From positions 1 to 37,240 of the forward strand of contig QJWJ01000181.1 of NCBI GenBank assembly GCA_003235365.1: DNA of 37,240 nt. The letters run 5' to 3'. Shown in pieces: positions 6,968 to 15,157 of the stretch (position 1 is the first letter of the stretch; each line of letters begins with the position of its first letter). The notes under the pieces were generated by a model. That model did not search any database. It saw only the letters and a program-made list of their open reading frames with translations, and was not told the origin of the DNA. This DNA comes from Deltaproteobacteria bacterium. GTDB taxonomy: Bacteria; Myxococcota_A; Polyangia; Polyangiales; Polyangiaceae. Both the position numbers and the translations under genes were made by a program.

Positions 6968-8455
6968 ATGAGTCACCGCATCGTTCGCCTATCAACACTG
7001 ACGCTCGCCTTGACGTTGAGCTCGGTACGTCCTGCGTCGGCGCGATCCGGCGGGATTGTCGCAAACAGCTGCGACGGGTGTCACGCTGGCAACTCGGGGG
7101 GACCGCCCGAATTGACGCTCGTCGCCGATCCCGCGGTGTTCGATCCGGGTGAGTCGGTGACGTTCACGTTGAGCATCGCGAACCCGTCGGTGCGCACCGG
7201 CGGCGCGTTCATCACCGCGTCCGGGGTGGGCGCGTTCCAGACGCTGCCCGGCGAGAACCTCGCCATCAACGATCAAGGGCTCGCGCAGAATTCACCCAAA
7301 GGCGCGCTCGATGGGGCGGTCACCTTTCGCTTCGTCTGGCAGGCGCCGGCAGATCCTGGAGGTGTGAGTATTTACGTGGCCGCCGTGGCTGCAGACGGCA
7401 ACAACCGGTCAAATGGGGACGCCGCCGCTTCCGCGTCCTTTTCGTGGGTCTTCGGATGCAGTGGGCGGGAATTCTTCGCCGACCTGGATCGCGACGGCTA
7501 CGGCTCGGCAAAGTTCGGCGTTCGGCTCGCCTGTGCGGATCAACCCGCTCCCACGGGCTACGCGGCACTGGATGGCGACTGCGACGAGAACAACGAAAAC
7601 GTGAACCCAGGGGCCGCCGAGATCTGCAATCGCAAAGACGACGACTGCAACGGCGAGATCGATGAAAACGCGCCGCCGGTGGAGATGTGGCCCGATGATG
7701 ACGGCGACGGGTACTACGCTTCCCGCACGACGCCCCCGGAGATTGGCTGCGACGGCCTTGCGGGGTTCGCGGTGTTGGGGGGTGACTGTGACGACAGCGA
7801 TGCGACACTCAACCCCGGCGCGATGGAAATCTGCAACGGCAAGGACGATGATTGCGACGGAGACATCGACGATCGCGTCCGCCCGCAATGCGGCGTTGGT
7901 TGGTGCCGACGGAACAGTTCGACGTGCGATCCAGCCGACTGCGAACCCGGCCCCCCAAACGTCGAGATCTGCAACAGTTTCGACGACGATTGTGACGGCG
8001 TGATCGACAACGATGCTTGCCCCACTGGGATGGTGTGCAAGGAGTTCGAGTGCGTCGCAGGCGACCCCGAGTTCGGTGACCCGCCCGGCTCGGAACCGAC
8101 CGTCGCTGCCGACCCCACCACTGCAGTCTCGCCGACTCCGGCGTCGGTACCTGGCGTTGTCTCTTCTTCCCCGATGGATACCCCGGGTGAACCCGCGAAC
8201 CTCCCCGCTTCCAATAGGGGTGATCCGACGGCAGCGCCCGGCATCATCGGTTCCGGCGCCGCTGGCGTCCCGTCCGGCTCGGCGCAAGAGCCATCCGTGA
8301 GTTCCGCCCAGTCAACCGGGTGCGCGCTGCGTGCGATCGAGGAGCACCGTCCGAAAGCCGGACGTGCGGCGTACGCCCTGGTGATACTCCTGTTCGCTCG
8401 GTTCTGGCGTTCGCGTCATGGGTCGAAGCGCGGTCGACGCGCACGTCGAGCGTGA
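6968..8455 (+). CDS. Surface protein with CxxCH motif, MopE-type repeats and C-terminal sorting tag
   Basis: 495 residues from ATG 6968, chosen because a clean signal peptide follows (hydrophobic to about residue 20, cleavage near ASA-RS). Residues 34-40 contain CDGCH, a CxxCH motif, followed by a beta-rich domain to about 160 (LTLVADPAVFDPGESVTFTL). This resembles the 'choice-of-anchor V'/reeler-like domains that begin with a SCxxCH segment. From 168 to about 335 come three Cys/Asp-rich MopE-type repeats (DLDRDGYGS, GDCDENN, EICNRKDDDCNGEIDE; then DDDGDGYY, GDCDDSD, EICNGKDDDCDGDIDD; then EICNSFDDDCDGVIDN), known or predicted to bind metal ions such as calcium or copper. A Pro/Thr/Ala/Gly linker leads to a Cys, a hydrophobic helix (YALVILLFARFW) and an Arg tail, a MYXO-CTERM-like anchor. 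Expected at the cell surface. Confidence 0.85.
   Translation: MSHRIVRLSTLTLALTLSSVRPASARSGGIVANSCDGCHAGNSGGPPELTLVADPAVFDPGESVTFTLSIANPSVRTGGAFITASGVGAFQTLPGENLAINDQGLAQNSPKGALDGAVTFRFVWQAPADPGGVSIYVAAVAADGNNRSNGDAAASASFSWVFGCSGREFFADLDRDGYGSAKFGVRLACADQPAPTGYAALDGDCDENNENVNPGAAEICNRKDDDCNGEIDENAPPVEMWPDDDGDGYYASRTTPPEIGCDGLAGFAVLGGDCDDSDATLNPGAMEICNGKDDDCDGDIDDRVRPQCGVGWCRRNSSTCDPADCEPGPPNVEICNSFDDDCDGVIDNDACPTGMVCKEFECVAGDPEFGDPPGSEPTVAADPTTAVSPTPASVPGVVSSSPMDTPGEPANLPASNRGDPTAAPGIIGSGAAGVPSGSAQEPSVSSAQSTGCALRAIEEHRPKAGRAAYALVILLFARFWRSRHGSKRGRRARRA
8434..8449. terminator. Short hairpin at a convergent gene junction
   Basis: TCGACG and CGTCGA form a 6-bp stem with loop CGCA, in the last codons of the plus-strand surface protein. 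The next gene converges with only 24 bases between stops. It may serve as a shared terminator, but there is no U-run. Confidence 0.3.
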
Positions 8456-8479
8456 GTCGCAAAGAGTGGGCTCAGATGT

Positions 8480-10126
8480 TCACTGCGATGGTTTTGCTGG
8501 TCCTTCCTTGGTCAGGGTGACCACCCTGGCGAAGGAGTCCGGCGTGAGCACTCCCAGGCTGAGCGCTCGCTCGCCGTACTGGAGCGCGCGAGTCCTGTAG
8601 CCGTCATCAGACCGGATCAATCGAGCCAGGATCCCTGCCGTCTGAGCGCTGACCAAGGCGCCTACGTCGTTGGCAAGCCGTACCAGAGATTCCATGTGTG
8701 CCGCAGCGAGCCGACCATCGACGAACGCCCGTCGCGCGTCCAGCCTGACCGCGTGAACTGCCCCCACTGCGCTGGAATCATTCGCTGGGTCGTTCGGAAG
8801 GAGGGACTCCAGATGTGCGAGCTCAACCTGAGGATCGTCCGAACCCAACGGTGACGTTCTCTGCTTCATTCCACCGAGGAGCCGGATCCTCTGCTTCTCC
8901 AGACGAGTGACCAGACGCTCGTAGTTGATCGTGCTCCAAAGTGTCCACGTGGCAGACAGCGCGAAGACCAACAGTGCCATCACCGAAGAGAAGCAAATGA
9001 CGATCTTCCTGGTCCAGGTCACGGACCTGGCGGCCACGTCGCGCGCGTGCGTATGCGAGAAGTCTAGCTCAGCCAGTGGACTCTTCTTCGACTTGCACGC
9101 GGCGAGGTCAATTGCCGTGTCGGCGACCTCTGCCAACGTGGACAACACGCCGTCGAGTACGCTGCGCGGAACATCGGGCGAAGCGACCAGGTACGCATAC
9201 CCTCCGGCAGTATTGATGTCCCCACCGTCATACTTGTCGTGAAAATCGACGATACGGAGCTTCGAGCCATATCGACTGTTCACCTCAGCAATCAAGCTGG
9301 GTTGCACCCCCATGAGTCGAATGTCCTTGTCTCGATCTAGCGCCCAACAAACCCCATTCAACGGTGCCCCGGCCATCGTGAACACGATATCGACCTCGTC
9401 GCCTGGTGAATCTCCGAGTAATCGTTCCACCGCATCCGACGATGACGTGTTGATGATCTGTTTCGGAGACAAGGCGGCCGTCGTCAGCAGGTAACTTGCG
9501 AAGACATTCGTGCCGCTGCCCACGGGACCCGTGGCGACCCGCGACTCCGAGAAGAAAGACGCCAAGCACTGCGCGCTCTCGCCATTCGACGTCGAGACGT
9601 CGATTCCCAGACGCTCGTAGGCGTTCCCACTGGCTGCCGTGAAACCCGGGCAGTTCCGCTTCATGCTCTCTTCGAACTTCGACCGACGGTACAAAACGTG
9701 AAGCCGCTCCATATACAGAGGTGCTACCCGGACCATCCGTTGTTCAGCCGGGTCTTGCGACGGCGGAATGCTTTCCTTGGTCAGCGCCAACGACTTGTCG
9801 TGGTTCCGCACCTGGACAGCGTTTTCGAATCCGCCTCCGGTCTCCACAGCGGTGAGCAAGAAGTCCCCCTCTTGGTCCTCATACTTCTTCTCGAGTGCAG
9901 CACCGATTTGAACGTACGCCCCGCCAGGACTCCCCGAATAGAAAGTGTAGTGGCTCCGCGGTCCAAGCACACCGGACAACACACTCAACGAATCGTCGAG
10001 ATAGTTGACGACCACCTCGTAGAGTGTGCACGCACCGAGAAAGAACGGCAGAACGACGACCCAGCGCCACCAGCGAGCGGAACAGAAACGCACGACGGCG
10101 ACGAGGCTAGAGAAAAGCGGTGGCAT
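8480..10126 (-). CDS. Orphan TAXI-type solute-binding protein with two membrane helices
   Basis: 548 residues. GAAGGGG precedes ATG 10126. Residues 20-33 form a hydrophobic leader ending in LGAC, so lipid attachment at Cys33 is possible. Residues 58-345 are a TAXI (TRAP-associated extracytoplasmic immunogenic) binding domain, recognised by FYSGSPGGAYVQIGAAL at 62-78 and the bilobal pattern that follows (GPVGSGTNVFA, DIVFTMAGAP). A second hydrophobic helix lies at 374-400 (IVICFSSVMALLVFALSATW), followed by ~150 helical, probably cytoplasmic residues (ERLVTRLEKQRIRLLG, HAVRLDARRAF). No TRAP permease gene is nearby. Known TAXI proteins deliver ligands to TRAP permeases; the extra helix and tail suggest a membrane-bound sensor instead. 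That role is inferred. Confidence 0.8.
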   Translation of the reverse strand: MPPLFSSLVAVVRFCSARWWRWVVVLPFFLGACTLYEVVVNYLDDSLSVLSGVLGPRSHYTFYSGSPGGAYVQIGAALEKKYEDQEGDFLLTAVETGGGFENAVQVRNHDKSLALTKESIPPSQDPAEQRMVRVAPLYMERLHVLYRRSKFEESMKRNCPGFTAASGNAYERLGIDVSTSNGESAQCLASFFSESRVATGPVGSGTNVFASYLLTTAALSPKQIINTSSSDAVERLLGDSPGDEVDIVFTMAGAPLNGVCWALDRDKDIRLMGVQPSLIAEVNSRYGSKLRIVDFHDKYDGGDINTAGGYAYLVASPDVPRSVLDGVLSTLAEVADTAIDLAACKSKKSPLAELDFSHTHARDVAARSVTWTRKIVICFSSVMALLVFALSATWTLWSTINYERLVTRLEKQRIRLLGGMKQRTSPLGSDDPQVELAHLESLLPNDPANDSSAVGAVHAVRLDARRAFVDGRLAAAHMESLVRLANDVGALVSAQTAGILARLIRSDDGYRTRALQYGERALSLGVLTPDSFARVVTLTKEGPAKPSQ

Positions 10127-10252
10127 GTCCCCTTCGGTCCAACGTGGTCGCGCGAGCCACGAAGAGAGACTATCCGATTTCCGACCCTCGTAGCTCCGTC
10201 AGGCAACCACCCTGGCTCGAATGTGAGCTTCTACCGAAGTGTCTCCCAAGAC

Positions 10253-10283
10253 GCCGTCGCGGGAATGGACCAAACGCGACGGC
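10253..10283. terminator. 9-bp inverted repeat after the cystathionine gamma-synthase gene
   Basis: GCCGTCGCG and CGCGACGGC are perfect arms around a 13-base loop. The element lies about 50 bases past the minus-strand stop at 10333 and about 130 bases before the next minus-strand start. It could terminate the upstream gene or act as a regulatory site for the TAXI gene. No strong U-run follows. Confidence 0.4.
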
Positions 10284-10332
10284 GGCACCACGAGGACGGC
10301 GCTCCGCATCGCTACGAGCGGGGCTCGAGCCG

Positions 10333-11589
10333 TTAGCTCGTCGCTCGCAAGGCCTGGTCTAGGTCAGCAACCAGATCATCCGTGCTCTCGAGACCAACAG
10401 ACAACCGCACGAGGTTGTTCGCGATCCCCAGCGCTTGCCGTTGCTCCGTGGTCAGCTCGTAAAATGAGATGAGCGCCGGTTGTTCGATCAACGTCTCGAC
10501 ACCACCCATCGAGGGTCCGACACTCGGGATCTGGCACGCGTCGATGAAGCGGATCGTGCGCTCGAGATCTCCACGGACCAGAAAGCTCACGATCCCACCG
10601 AAACCGTGAAACTGCTTTCGAGCAACCTCGTGATCGGGATGAGAGGCAAGACCTGGATAGAACACGCGTTCGACCGCCGGATGACCCTCCAAGAACTCCG
10701 CAATCCGCAGAGCGCTCTGATTGTGGTGCTTCATCCGTACGCTGAACGTCTTGATGCCGCGGATCAGCAGGTACCCCGCGTGCGGATCCAAGATCCCTCC
10801 AAAGACGCCCCGCGCATCGTGCATCGCGGAAATCAGATCCCTGGCGCCACTGATTGAACCCGCAAGCAGGTCGTTGTGCCCCCCGAGGTACTTCGTGCAC
10901 GAATGCACGACCAGATCGGCACCGTGTTCGAGCGGACGGAAATTGTAAGGCGTCGCCAACGTCGCATCGACGAGCAGCTTGACCCGACGATGCTTGCGAC
11001 GGATTTCCGCCAAGCGAGCCACGTCGACCACACGCAGGTACGGGTTCGTCGGGGCCTCGGAAACGATCAGCCGTGTCTCGGGTTGCACGGCATCCGACAG
11101 CGCGTCGTAGTCACCCGGTGGGACGAAGCTGTGGGTGATCCCGTACTTGGCAAGAGTAGTTCGAATGAACTGCCGCGTTCTTCTGTAGCAGTCAGAAGTC
11201 ATCACGACGTGGTCCCCGGGCTTGAGGTACTCGAGCAAGAACGTCGCGATCGCAGCCATGCCGCTCCCGAACAGCGCCGTCTCCTGAGCGCCTTCGAGCG
11301 CAGAGAGCTTTTGCTCCGCGACACGAACCGTCGGATTGCCGTAGCGACCGTACTCACCCCGCTCGACCTTGCCTTGGAAATGGTCGTGGATCGCCTGGGA
11401 CGAGTCGAAGGTGTACGTCGCCGTGCAGACCATCGGCATGGTCGCCGCGTGATAACCGTAGCTCTTGGGCTCACCACCGCGGACGGCAAGTGTGTCGAAT
11501 CTCCCTGAATCCGCACCAGCGGGGTCGAAGAGAGACGTGTCGGTTGGCGACGTTGCGGCAGCAGGGGGGCGGGTTCGAGTCATGGACAT
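10333..11589 (-). CDS. metB: Cystathionine gamma-synthase, plant-like PLP enzyme
   Basis: About 418 residues. ATG 11589 has GGAGGG nine bases upstream; ATG 11583 is also possible. This is a Cys/Met-metabolism PLP-dependent enzyme that joins an activated homoserine ester with cysteine to give cystathionine, on the way to methionine. The PLP lysine is near residue 233 in SCTKYLGGHNDLLAG. Other family signatures are RYGNPTVR, ALFGSGMAAI, DCYRRTRQFI, SEAPTNPYLR and GIKTFSVRMKHHN. YRRTR, GGHND and the 'GG-LDP-A-YL-IRG-KT' stretch recall plant cystathionine gamma-synthases more than E. coli MetB. It is a soluble cytoplasmic enzyme. Gamma-lyase or O-succinylhomoserine sulfhydrylase activity cannot be excluded from sequence alone. 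A hairpin lies in its leader. Confidence 0.88.
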   Translation of the reverse strand: MSMTRTRPPAAATSPTDTSLFDPAGADSGRFDTLAVRGGEPKSYGYHAATMPMVCTATYTFDSSQAIHDHFQGKVERGEYGRYGNPTVRVAEQKLSALEGAQETALFGSGMAAIATFLLEYLKPGDHVVMTSDCYRRTRQFIRTTLAKYGITHSFVPPGDYDALSDAVQPETRLIVSEAPTNPYLRVVDVARLAEIRRKHRRVKLLVDATLATPYNFRPLEHGADLVVHSCTKYLGGHNDLLAGSISGARDLISAMHDARGVFGGILDPHAGYLLIRGIKTFSVRMKHHNQSALRIAEFLEGHPAVERVFYPGLASHPDHEVARKQFHGFGGIVSFLVRGDLERTIRFIDACQIPSVGPSMGGVETLIEQPALISFYELTTEQRQALGIANNLVRLSVGLESTDDLVADLDQALRATS

Positions 11590-11713
11590 CACCTTTCGCC
11601 CTCCACTCGAAGCTCGCCCGCGTCGCCGTGAATCCAGAGAGGTTCGGCGACGCGGCCCAGCGACTTAGGGTGAAATTTGTAATGCGCGTCACCCAAGGTG
11701 GGCCAAAGGCCGC

Positions 11714-11738
11714 GCCGGAGGACTCTGTTTCCTCCGGC
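11714..11738 (-). promoter_or_regulatory. 9-bp hairpin in the leader of the cystathionine gamma-synthase gene
   Basis: GCCGGAGGA and TCCTCCGGC pair perfectly around a 7-base loop, about 125 bases before the start codon. TTGACA, a perfect -35 hexamer, lies a few bases before it on the minus strand, but no good -10 follows at 17 bases. I compared the leader by eye with the SAM-I, SAM-II and SAH riboswitch consensus and saw no match. The hairpin could be an attenuator or a repressor site. Confidence 0.35.
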
Positions 11739-11816
11739 CGTGTGCGGTTGTCAAGGTTGAACCGCGTATTCCAGTGTCGGCTCATCTGCGCTCGGCTGAC
11801 CGCGGAAGGGCCGCGC

Positions 11817-13472
11817 TCAGCCAACGTGGCGCATGCCCCCACTGCCATTGACCGCTGTCGTCTGCGGGATCGCCAGCTCGACGTGAAGGAAGTGCTCGAG
11901 TGCCTGGGCTTGCTCGACGTTCAGATACAACCCCAACTTGGACCGGCGCCACAGAATGTCTTCAGCGGTGCGGGCCCATTCGTGCTCGACGAGAAACTCC
12001 ACCTCGCGTTGGAACAGGCCGGCACCGAAGTGTCGCCCCAGATCCGCCAACCCCTCGCGGCCTTCCAGCAGCTTGTGAACTCGGGACCCATAAGCGCTAG
12101 CGAGCCGCTCCAGGACTCGCTCCGGTAGCCAGTCGTACTGTGCCTTCAGACCTGTTTCCCATTCGGCGAAACTGTCGGCGTCGATGTCACCGCCTGGCAG
12201 TGTCGCTTGCCGGGTCCAACTGCCGCCCATGTCTTCAAAGTGCGGCTCGAGCGCTTTGAGGGCGGCTTCCGCAAGTCGCCGGTAGGTCGTGAGCTTGCCG
12301 CCAAAGATGCTCAGCACCGGTACCTTGCCGTCGTCGTCGACCTGAACCTCCAAAGTGTAGTCGCGAGTGATCGCGGACGGCGAATCCGACTCGTCGTCAC
12401 ACAACGGCCGCACGCCGGAATACCGCCACAGAATGTCTTGGGAGCCGAGCTGCAGCTTGAAGTGCTCGTTGAAGACGTTCAGCAGGTACTGCTCTTCTTG
12501 TGCATCCATGGCCACCTGGGCTGGATCACCTTGGTACTCCTTGTCTGTCGTGCCGACCAGGGTGAAGTCGTTCTTGTAGGGGATCACGAACACGATCCGC
12601 CTGTCTTCGTTCTGCAGGATGAACGCCTTTTCGCCTGGGAACAGCCTTCGAGTGACGAAGTGGCTCCCCTTGATGAGGCGACTGTTTCGCGGTGACGTCG
12701 AGTGCATCTGTCGTTCGATCAACGTCTGAGCCCAGGGACCCGCGGCGTTCACCAAGCCGCGCGCACGCACACTGAAACGCCGTCCCGTCAGCAGATCTTC
12801 GAGAGTGACACACCACAGGCCGTCGACGCGGATGGCCTCGACGCACCGAGTGCGCACCAGGATGACACCGCCCGCCTGTTGGGCCGCGAGGGCGTTGGCC
12901 ACGACCAGCCGCGCATCGTCGACGAAGCAGTCGGAGTACTCGAAGCAACGCTGAATGGTCTCGCTCAACGGGTTGTCATCGGCGGCTGGGTCGAGTTTGC
13001 ACCCGAAGGAGCCGGCCAGCTTGTTGCGGCGGCTCAGATGGTCATAGATGAACAGCCCGATACGGATCATCCAAGCCGGTCGAAGATGCGGCTGGTGGGG
13101 CAAAATGAAGCGCAGCGGCTTGACGAGGTGGGGTGCCATGGACAGCAGCACCTCGCGTTCAGCCAACGCCTCCCTGACCAGACGGAACTCGTAGTGCTCC
13201 AGATAGCGCAAGCCACCATGAATCAGCTTGCTGCTGGCAGACGACGTCGCACCGGCCAAGTCTCCCTGCTCGCACAGTGCGACGGAGAGGCCTCGCCCGC
13301 AAGCGTCGACGGCGATACCCGCGCCGTTGATCCCGCCACCCACGATGAACAGGTCGTAGACGGGATTGGCTTCCTCGGCAGGCGCCGTGTTGGTCACATC
13401 GTCTTGGCTCGTGGCGTTTTGGCTCATGACGTCTCGGCTCGTGGCGTTTTGGCTCGTGACGTCTCGGCTCAC
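11817..13472 (-). CDS. glpD: Glycerol-3-phosphate dehydrogenase (FAD-dependent)
   Basis: 551 residues from GTG 13472 (536 from ATG 13427). The open frame runs on to 14009, but that extension is not protein-like and lies beyond a promoter-like site. The enzyme oxidises glycerol 3-phosphate to dihydroxyacetone phosphate at the inner face of the membrane and passes electrons to quinone. Signatures are the FAD-binding DLFIVGGGINGAG at 40-52, TSSASSKLIHGGLRYLE, RGLVNAAGPW, TTDKEYQGDP and IFGGKLTTYR. Length fits bacterial GlpD. The first ~25 residues are unusual: they alternate the five-residue units SRDVx and SQNAT, encoded by tandem DNA repeats, so they may be a recent expansion or an untranslated leader. 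No glpK or glpF is adjacent. Confidence 0.9.
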   Translation of the reverse strand: MSRDVTSQNATSRDVMSQNATSQDDVTNTAPAEEANPVYDLFIVGGGINGAGIAVDACGRGLSVALCEQGDLAGATSSASSKLIHGGLRYLEHYEFRLVREALAEREVLLSMAPHLVKPLRFILPHQPHLRPAWMIRIGLFIYDHLSRRNKLAGSFGCKLDPAADDNPLSETIQRCFEYSDCFVDDARLVVANALAAQQAGGVILVRTRCVEAIRVDGLWCVTLEDLLTGRRFSVRARGLVNAAGPWAQTLIERQMHSTSPRNSRLIKGSHFVTRRLFPGEKAFILQNEDRRIVFVIPYKNDFTLVGTTDKEYQGDPAQVAMDAQEEQYLLNVFNEHFKLQLGSQDILWRYSGVRPLCDDESDSPSAITRDYTLEVQVDDDGKVPVLSIFGGKLTTYRRLAEAALKALEPHFEDMGGSWTRQATLPGGDIDADSFAEWETGLKAQYDWLPERVLERLASAYGSRVHKLLEGREGLADLGRHFGAGLFQREVEFLVEHEWARTAEDILWRRSKLGLYLNVEQAQALEHFLHVELAIPQTTAVNGSGGMRHVG

Positions 13473-13475
13473 GAC
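13401..13475. repeat. 30-bp tandem repeat at the 5' end of glpD
   Basis: Two full copies (13401-13430, 13431-13460) differ at only two positions, and a third partial copy follows. Each unit splits into two related 15-base halves beginning GGCTC. In the glpD frame the repeats encode alternating pentapeptides. Slippage is the likely origin. Confidence 0.8.
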
Positions 13476-13511
13476 AGCGCGTTCCAGTACCGATTGAATC
13501 GCAAGTCGGGA

Positions 13512-13540
13512 AGCGTAGCATCGTCGCCATCGACCACCAA
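13512..13540 (-). promoter_or_regulatory. Candidate sigma-70-like promoter for glpD
   Basis: On the minus strand TTGGTG (13535-13540) and TACGCT (13512-13517) are separated by 17 bases. Transcription would begin about 30 bases before GTG 13472. The hexamers match the consensus only in part. Confidence 0.35.
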
Positions 13541-13958
13541 CGGAGAATCTGCACGGCCGCGTGGTGTGCCCGAAGACCGCGACGCGACGCTCGCAGTGCC
13601 GCCCTAAACGAGAATCGTGCATCAGAAGGCGCCGTTCGCCCGAACCCAACGGCCGTCGACAGACGGCGTCGCTCCACCATCGGCCGGCGCGGGCTGGCTC
13701 CTCCAGTCTGGGTTCGCGCCTGCCACCCCCGGGCACGCCAAACGTGGCAACCGACGGTGTCCGTTTCTCTGCCAAGCGCGAGCCCGCCCGACCGGTTCGC
13801 ATGCCCCTTTCACAGGTTGGTGAGGTGCGCCTCAGAAAAAGCTGACGAAGCCCTTCCACTTGCGGCGGCGCTGGGGGTCCAAAGACGCGAGACCACCCTG
13901 GTGGCCAGGGGCAGCGGTCAGGTGAACGCATTGGTTCACGAAGACTCCGGTCGAGTTC

Positions 13959-14000
13959 TTGGGAGAAACCCTTTGGGAGAAGCGTCTTGGGAGGGAGCCG
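13959..14000 (+). repeat. Three 14-bp tandem repeats carrying Shine-Dalgarno-like cores
   Basis: TTGGGAG recurs at 13959, 13973 and 13987 with an exact 14-base period. The third unit supplies the GGGAGGGAG ribosome binding site of the SDR gene that starts at TTG 14002. Copy number could alter ribosome access. Confidence 0.65.
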
Positions 14001-14001
14001 A

Positions 14002-15036
14002 TTGACCACAGCTCAGCAAACAGTCGTCGTCACCGGCGCCAACGGCTTCATCGCGCAGCACTGCGTCTTGGCATTGCTGCGCGCCGGTTTTCGAGTACGC
14101 GGAACGGTGCGCAGCGCCACCAAGGCCGCGCACCTGAAGTCGATCGTGAACAGGTCCACCGAGCTCCGCGACCAGCTCGAACTCGTCGAGGCGCACCTCG
14201 AACGCGACGAAGCTTGGCACACCGTGATGCGCGGCGCTCACCATGTTCTGCACGTCGCGTCGCCCTTCCCCGCCACTTTGCCGGCCAACGAAAATGACCT
14301 GATCGTGCCGGCTACGGAAGGCACACGGCGCGTACTTCGAGCTGCATCAGCAGCGGGGGTGCGTCGGGTCGTCGTGACTTCGTCGATCGCTGCTATCGTT
14401 CACGGTGCGCCCGGAGAGCACGTGGAGACGTACGATGAAAGCCACTGGACCGTTCCGACGAAGGGCACCGACGCTTACGTCAAGAGCAAAACGCTCGCCG
14501 AGCGAGCCGCGTGGGACTTCGTGGAGCGGTTGCCACCGGGCGAACAGCTGGAGCTCGTCATCATCAACCCGGGGTCCGTTCTGGGGCCGACGCTCGACGA
14601 CAACTGCACGACATCGCTCATCGGAGTGCGGAAGCTGCTCAGTGGTCGGGCTCCCGGTGCACCACGGTTCGGCAATGCGGTGGTCGACGTACGAGACGTG
14701 GCGAGGATGCATCTGTCGGCACTGACTACTCCCCAAGCCGCGGGGCAGCGCTTCATCTGTGCGGGAGATTTCGCTTGGCTTGTCGACATCGCGCGATTGC
14801 TCGACCGCCATTTCGGGGGCAGAGGCTACCCCGTGCCGACCCGAGAGGTGCCCAACTGGCTGGTTCGTCTCATCACGGCGTTCGACCGGTCGACGTGGGG
14901 GCTCGTCCACCACCTCGACCAGCGCCGCGAGGTGTCGCACGAACGAGCATTTCGAATATTCGGCTGGAAGCCCCGACCACTCGAAGAGACCGTCGTTGCC
15001 ACGGGGGCGAGTTTGATCTCACGCGAAATGGTGTGA
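14002..15036 (+). CDS. Extended SDR, dihydroflavonol-4-reductase-like
   Basis: 344 residues from TTG 14002, chosen because GGGAGGGAG ends about six bases upstream; TTG 13987 would place the start ahead of this site. The protein is an NAD(P)-dependent epimerase/dehydratase-type oxidoreductase. The Rossmann motif TGANGFIAQ lies at 11-19, the NADP-favouring Arg at about 37 (TVRSATK), the catalytic Ser in VVVTSSIAAI, and YVKSK at 159-163 gives the Tyr/Lys pair. The fold and 'NPGSVLGPTLDDN' match the dihydroflavonol reductase/cinnamoyl-CoA reductase group, which reduces ketones or aldehydes on diverse substrates. It is soluble and cytosolic. The substrate is not predictable. It is divergent from glpD and apparently transcribed alone. 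Confidence 0.85.
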   Translation: MTTAQQTVVVTGANGFIAQHCVLALLRAGFRVRGTVRSATKAAHLKSIVNRSTELRDQLELVEAHLERDEAWHTVMRGAHHVLHVASPFPATLPANENDLIVPATEGTRRVLRAASAAGVRRVVVTSSIAAIVHGAPGEHVETYDESHWTVPTKGTDAYVKSKTLAERAAWDFVERLPPGEQLELVIINPGSVLGPTLDDNCTTSLIGVRKLLSGRAPGAPRFGNAVVDVRDVARMHLSALTTPQAAGQRFICAGDFAWLVDIARLLDRHFGGRGYPVPTREVPNWLVRLITAFDRSTWGLVHHLDQRREVSHERAFRIFGWKPRPLEETVVATGASLISREMV

Positions 15037-15157
15037 AGCCAATCACACGCACAGGGCCGTTTTCCCTGCGCTTTTCAGAAAGACACGGCTCCCTTTGCCG
15101 CATTCGAGCCCGTCGTGGGTCTCACCCGCGACCACACCAACGGGAAGGCACTGGGCG

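Larger units (their letters stand above)
13473..14001. other. Non-coding spacer between glpD and the SDR gene, 529 bp
   Basis: It contains the glpD promoter candidate and, at its right end, a 14-bp tandem repeat. Several frames are open on both strands, but the translations are Arg/Pro-rich without domain character. A short minus-strand frame near 13840-13935 ends KWKGFVSFF; it may be a small gene or relic, but nothing supports it beyond that string. Confidence 0.5.

Noticed and set aside
7409..8287. 292-residue minus-strand frame opposite the MopE-type gene
   Set aside because: Regular Val/Ile/Ala runs arise from the complement of repeated Asp/Asn codons. The plus strand encodes clear repeats and a signal peptide.
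10253..10283. Considered as an attachment site or recombination site
   Set aside because: No integrase, direct repeats or tRNA are near. A hairpin at a gene end is the simpler reading.
11583..11820. SAM riboswitch upstream of the cystathionine gamma-synthase gene
   Set aside because: No SAM-I, SAM-II or SAH riboswitch core could be matched by eye; only a simple hairpin is visible.
12702..13607. 301-residue plus-strand frame opposite GlpD
   Set aside because: GlpD signatures on the minus strand are unambiguous, and this frame shows no recognisable motif.
13473..14009. Long N-terminal extension of GlpD (open frame to 14009, 730 residues)
   Set aside because: The extra ~180 residues are Arg/Pro-rich without domain character, pass a promoter-like site, and would overlap the SDR gene start. 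GlpD proteins are usually 500-560 residues.
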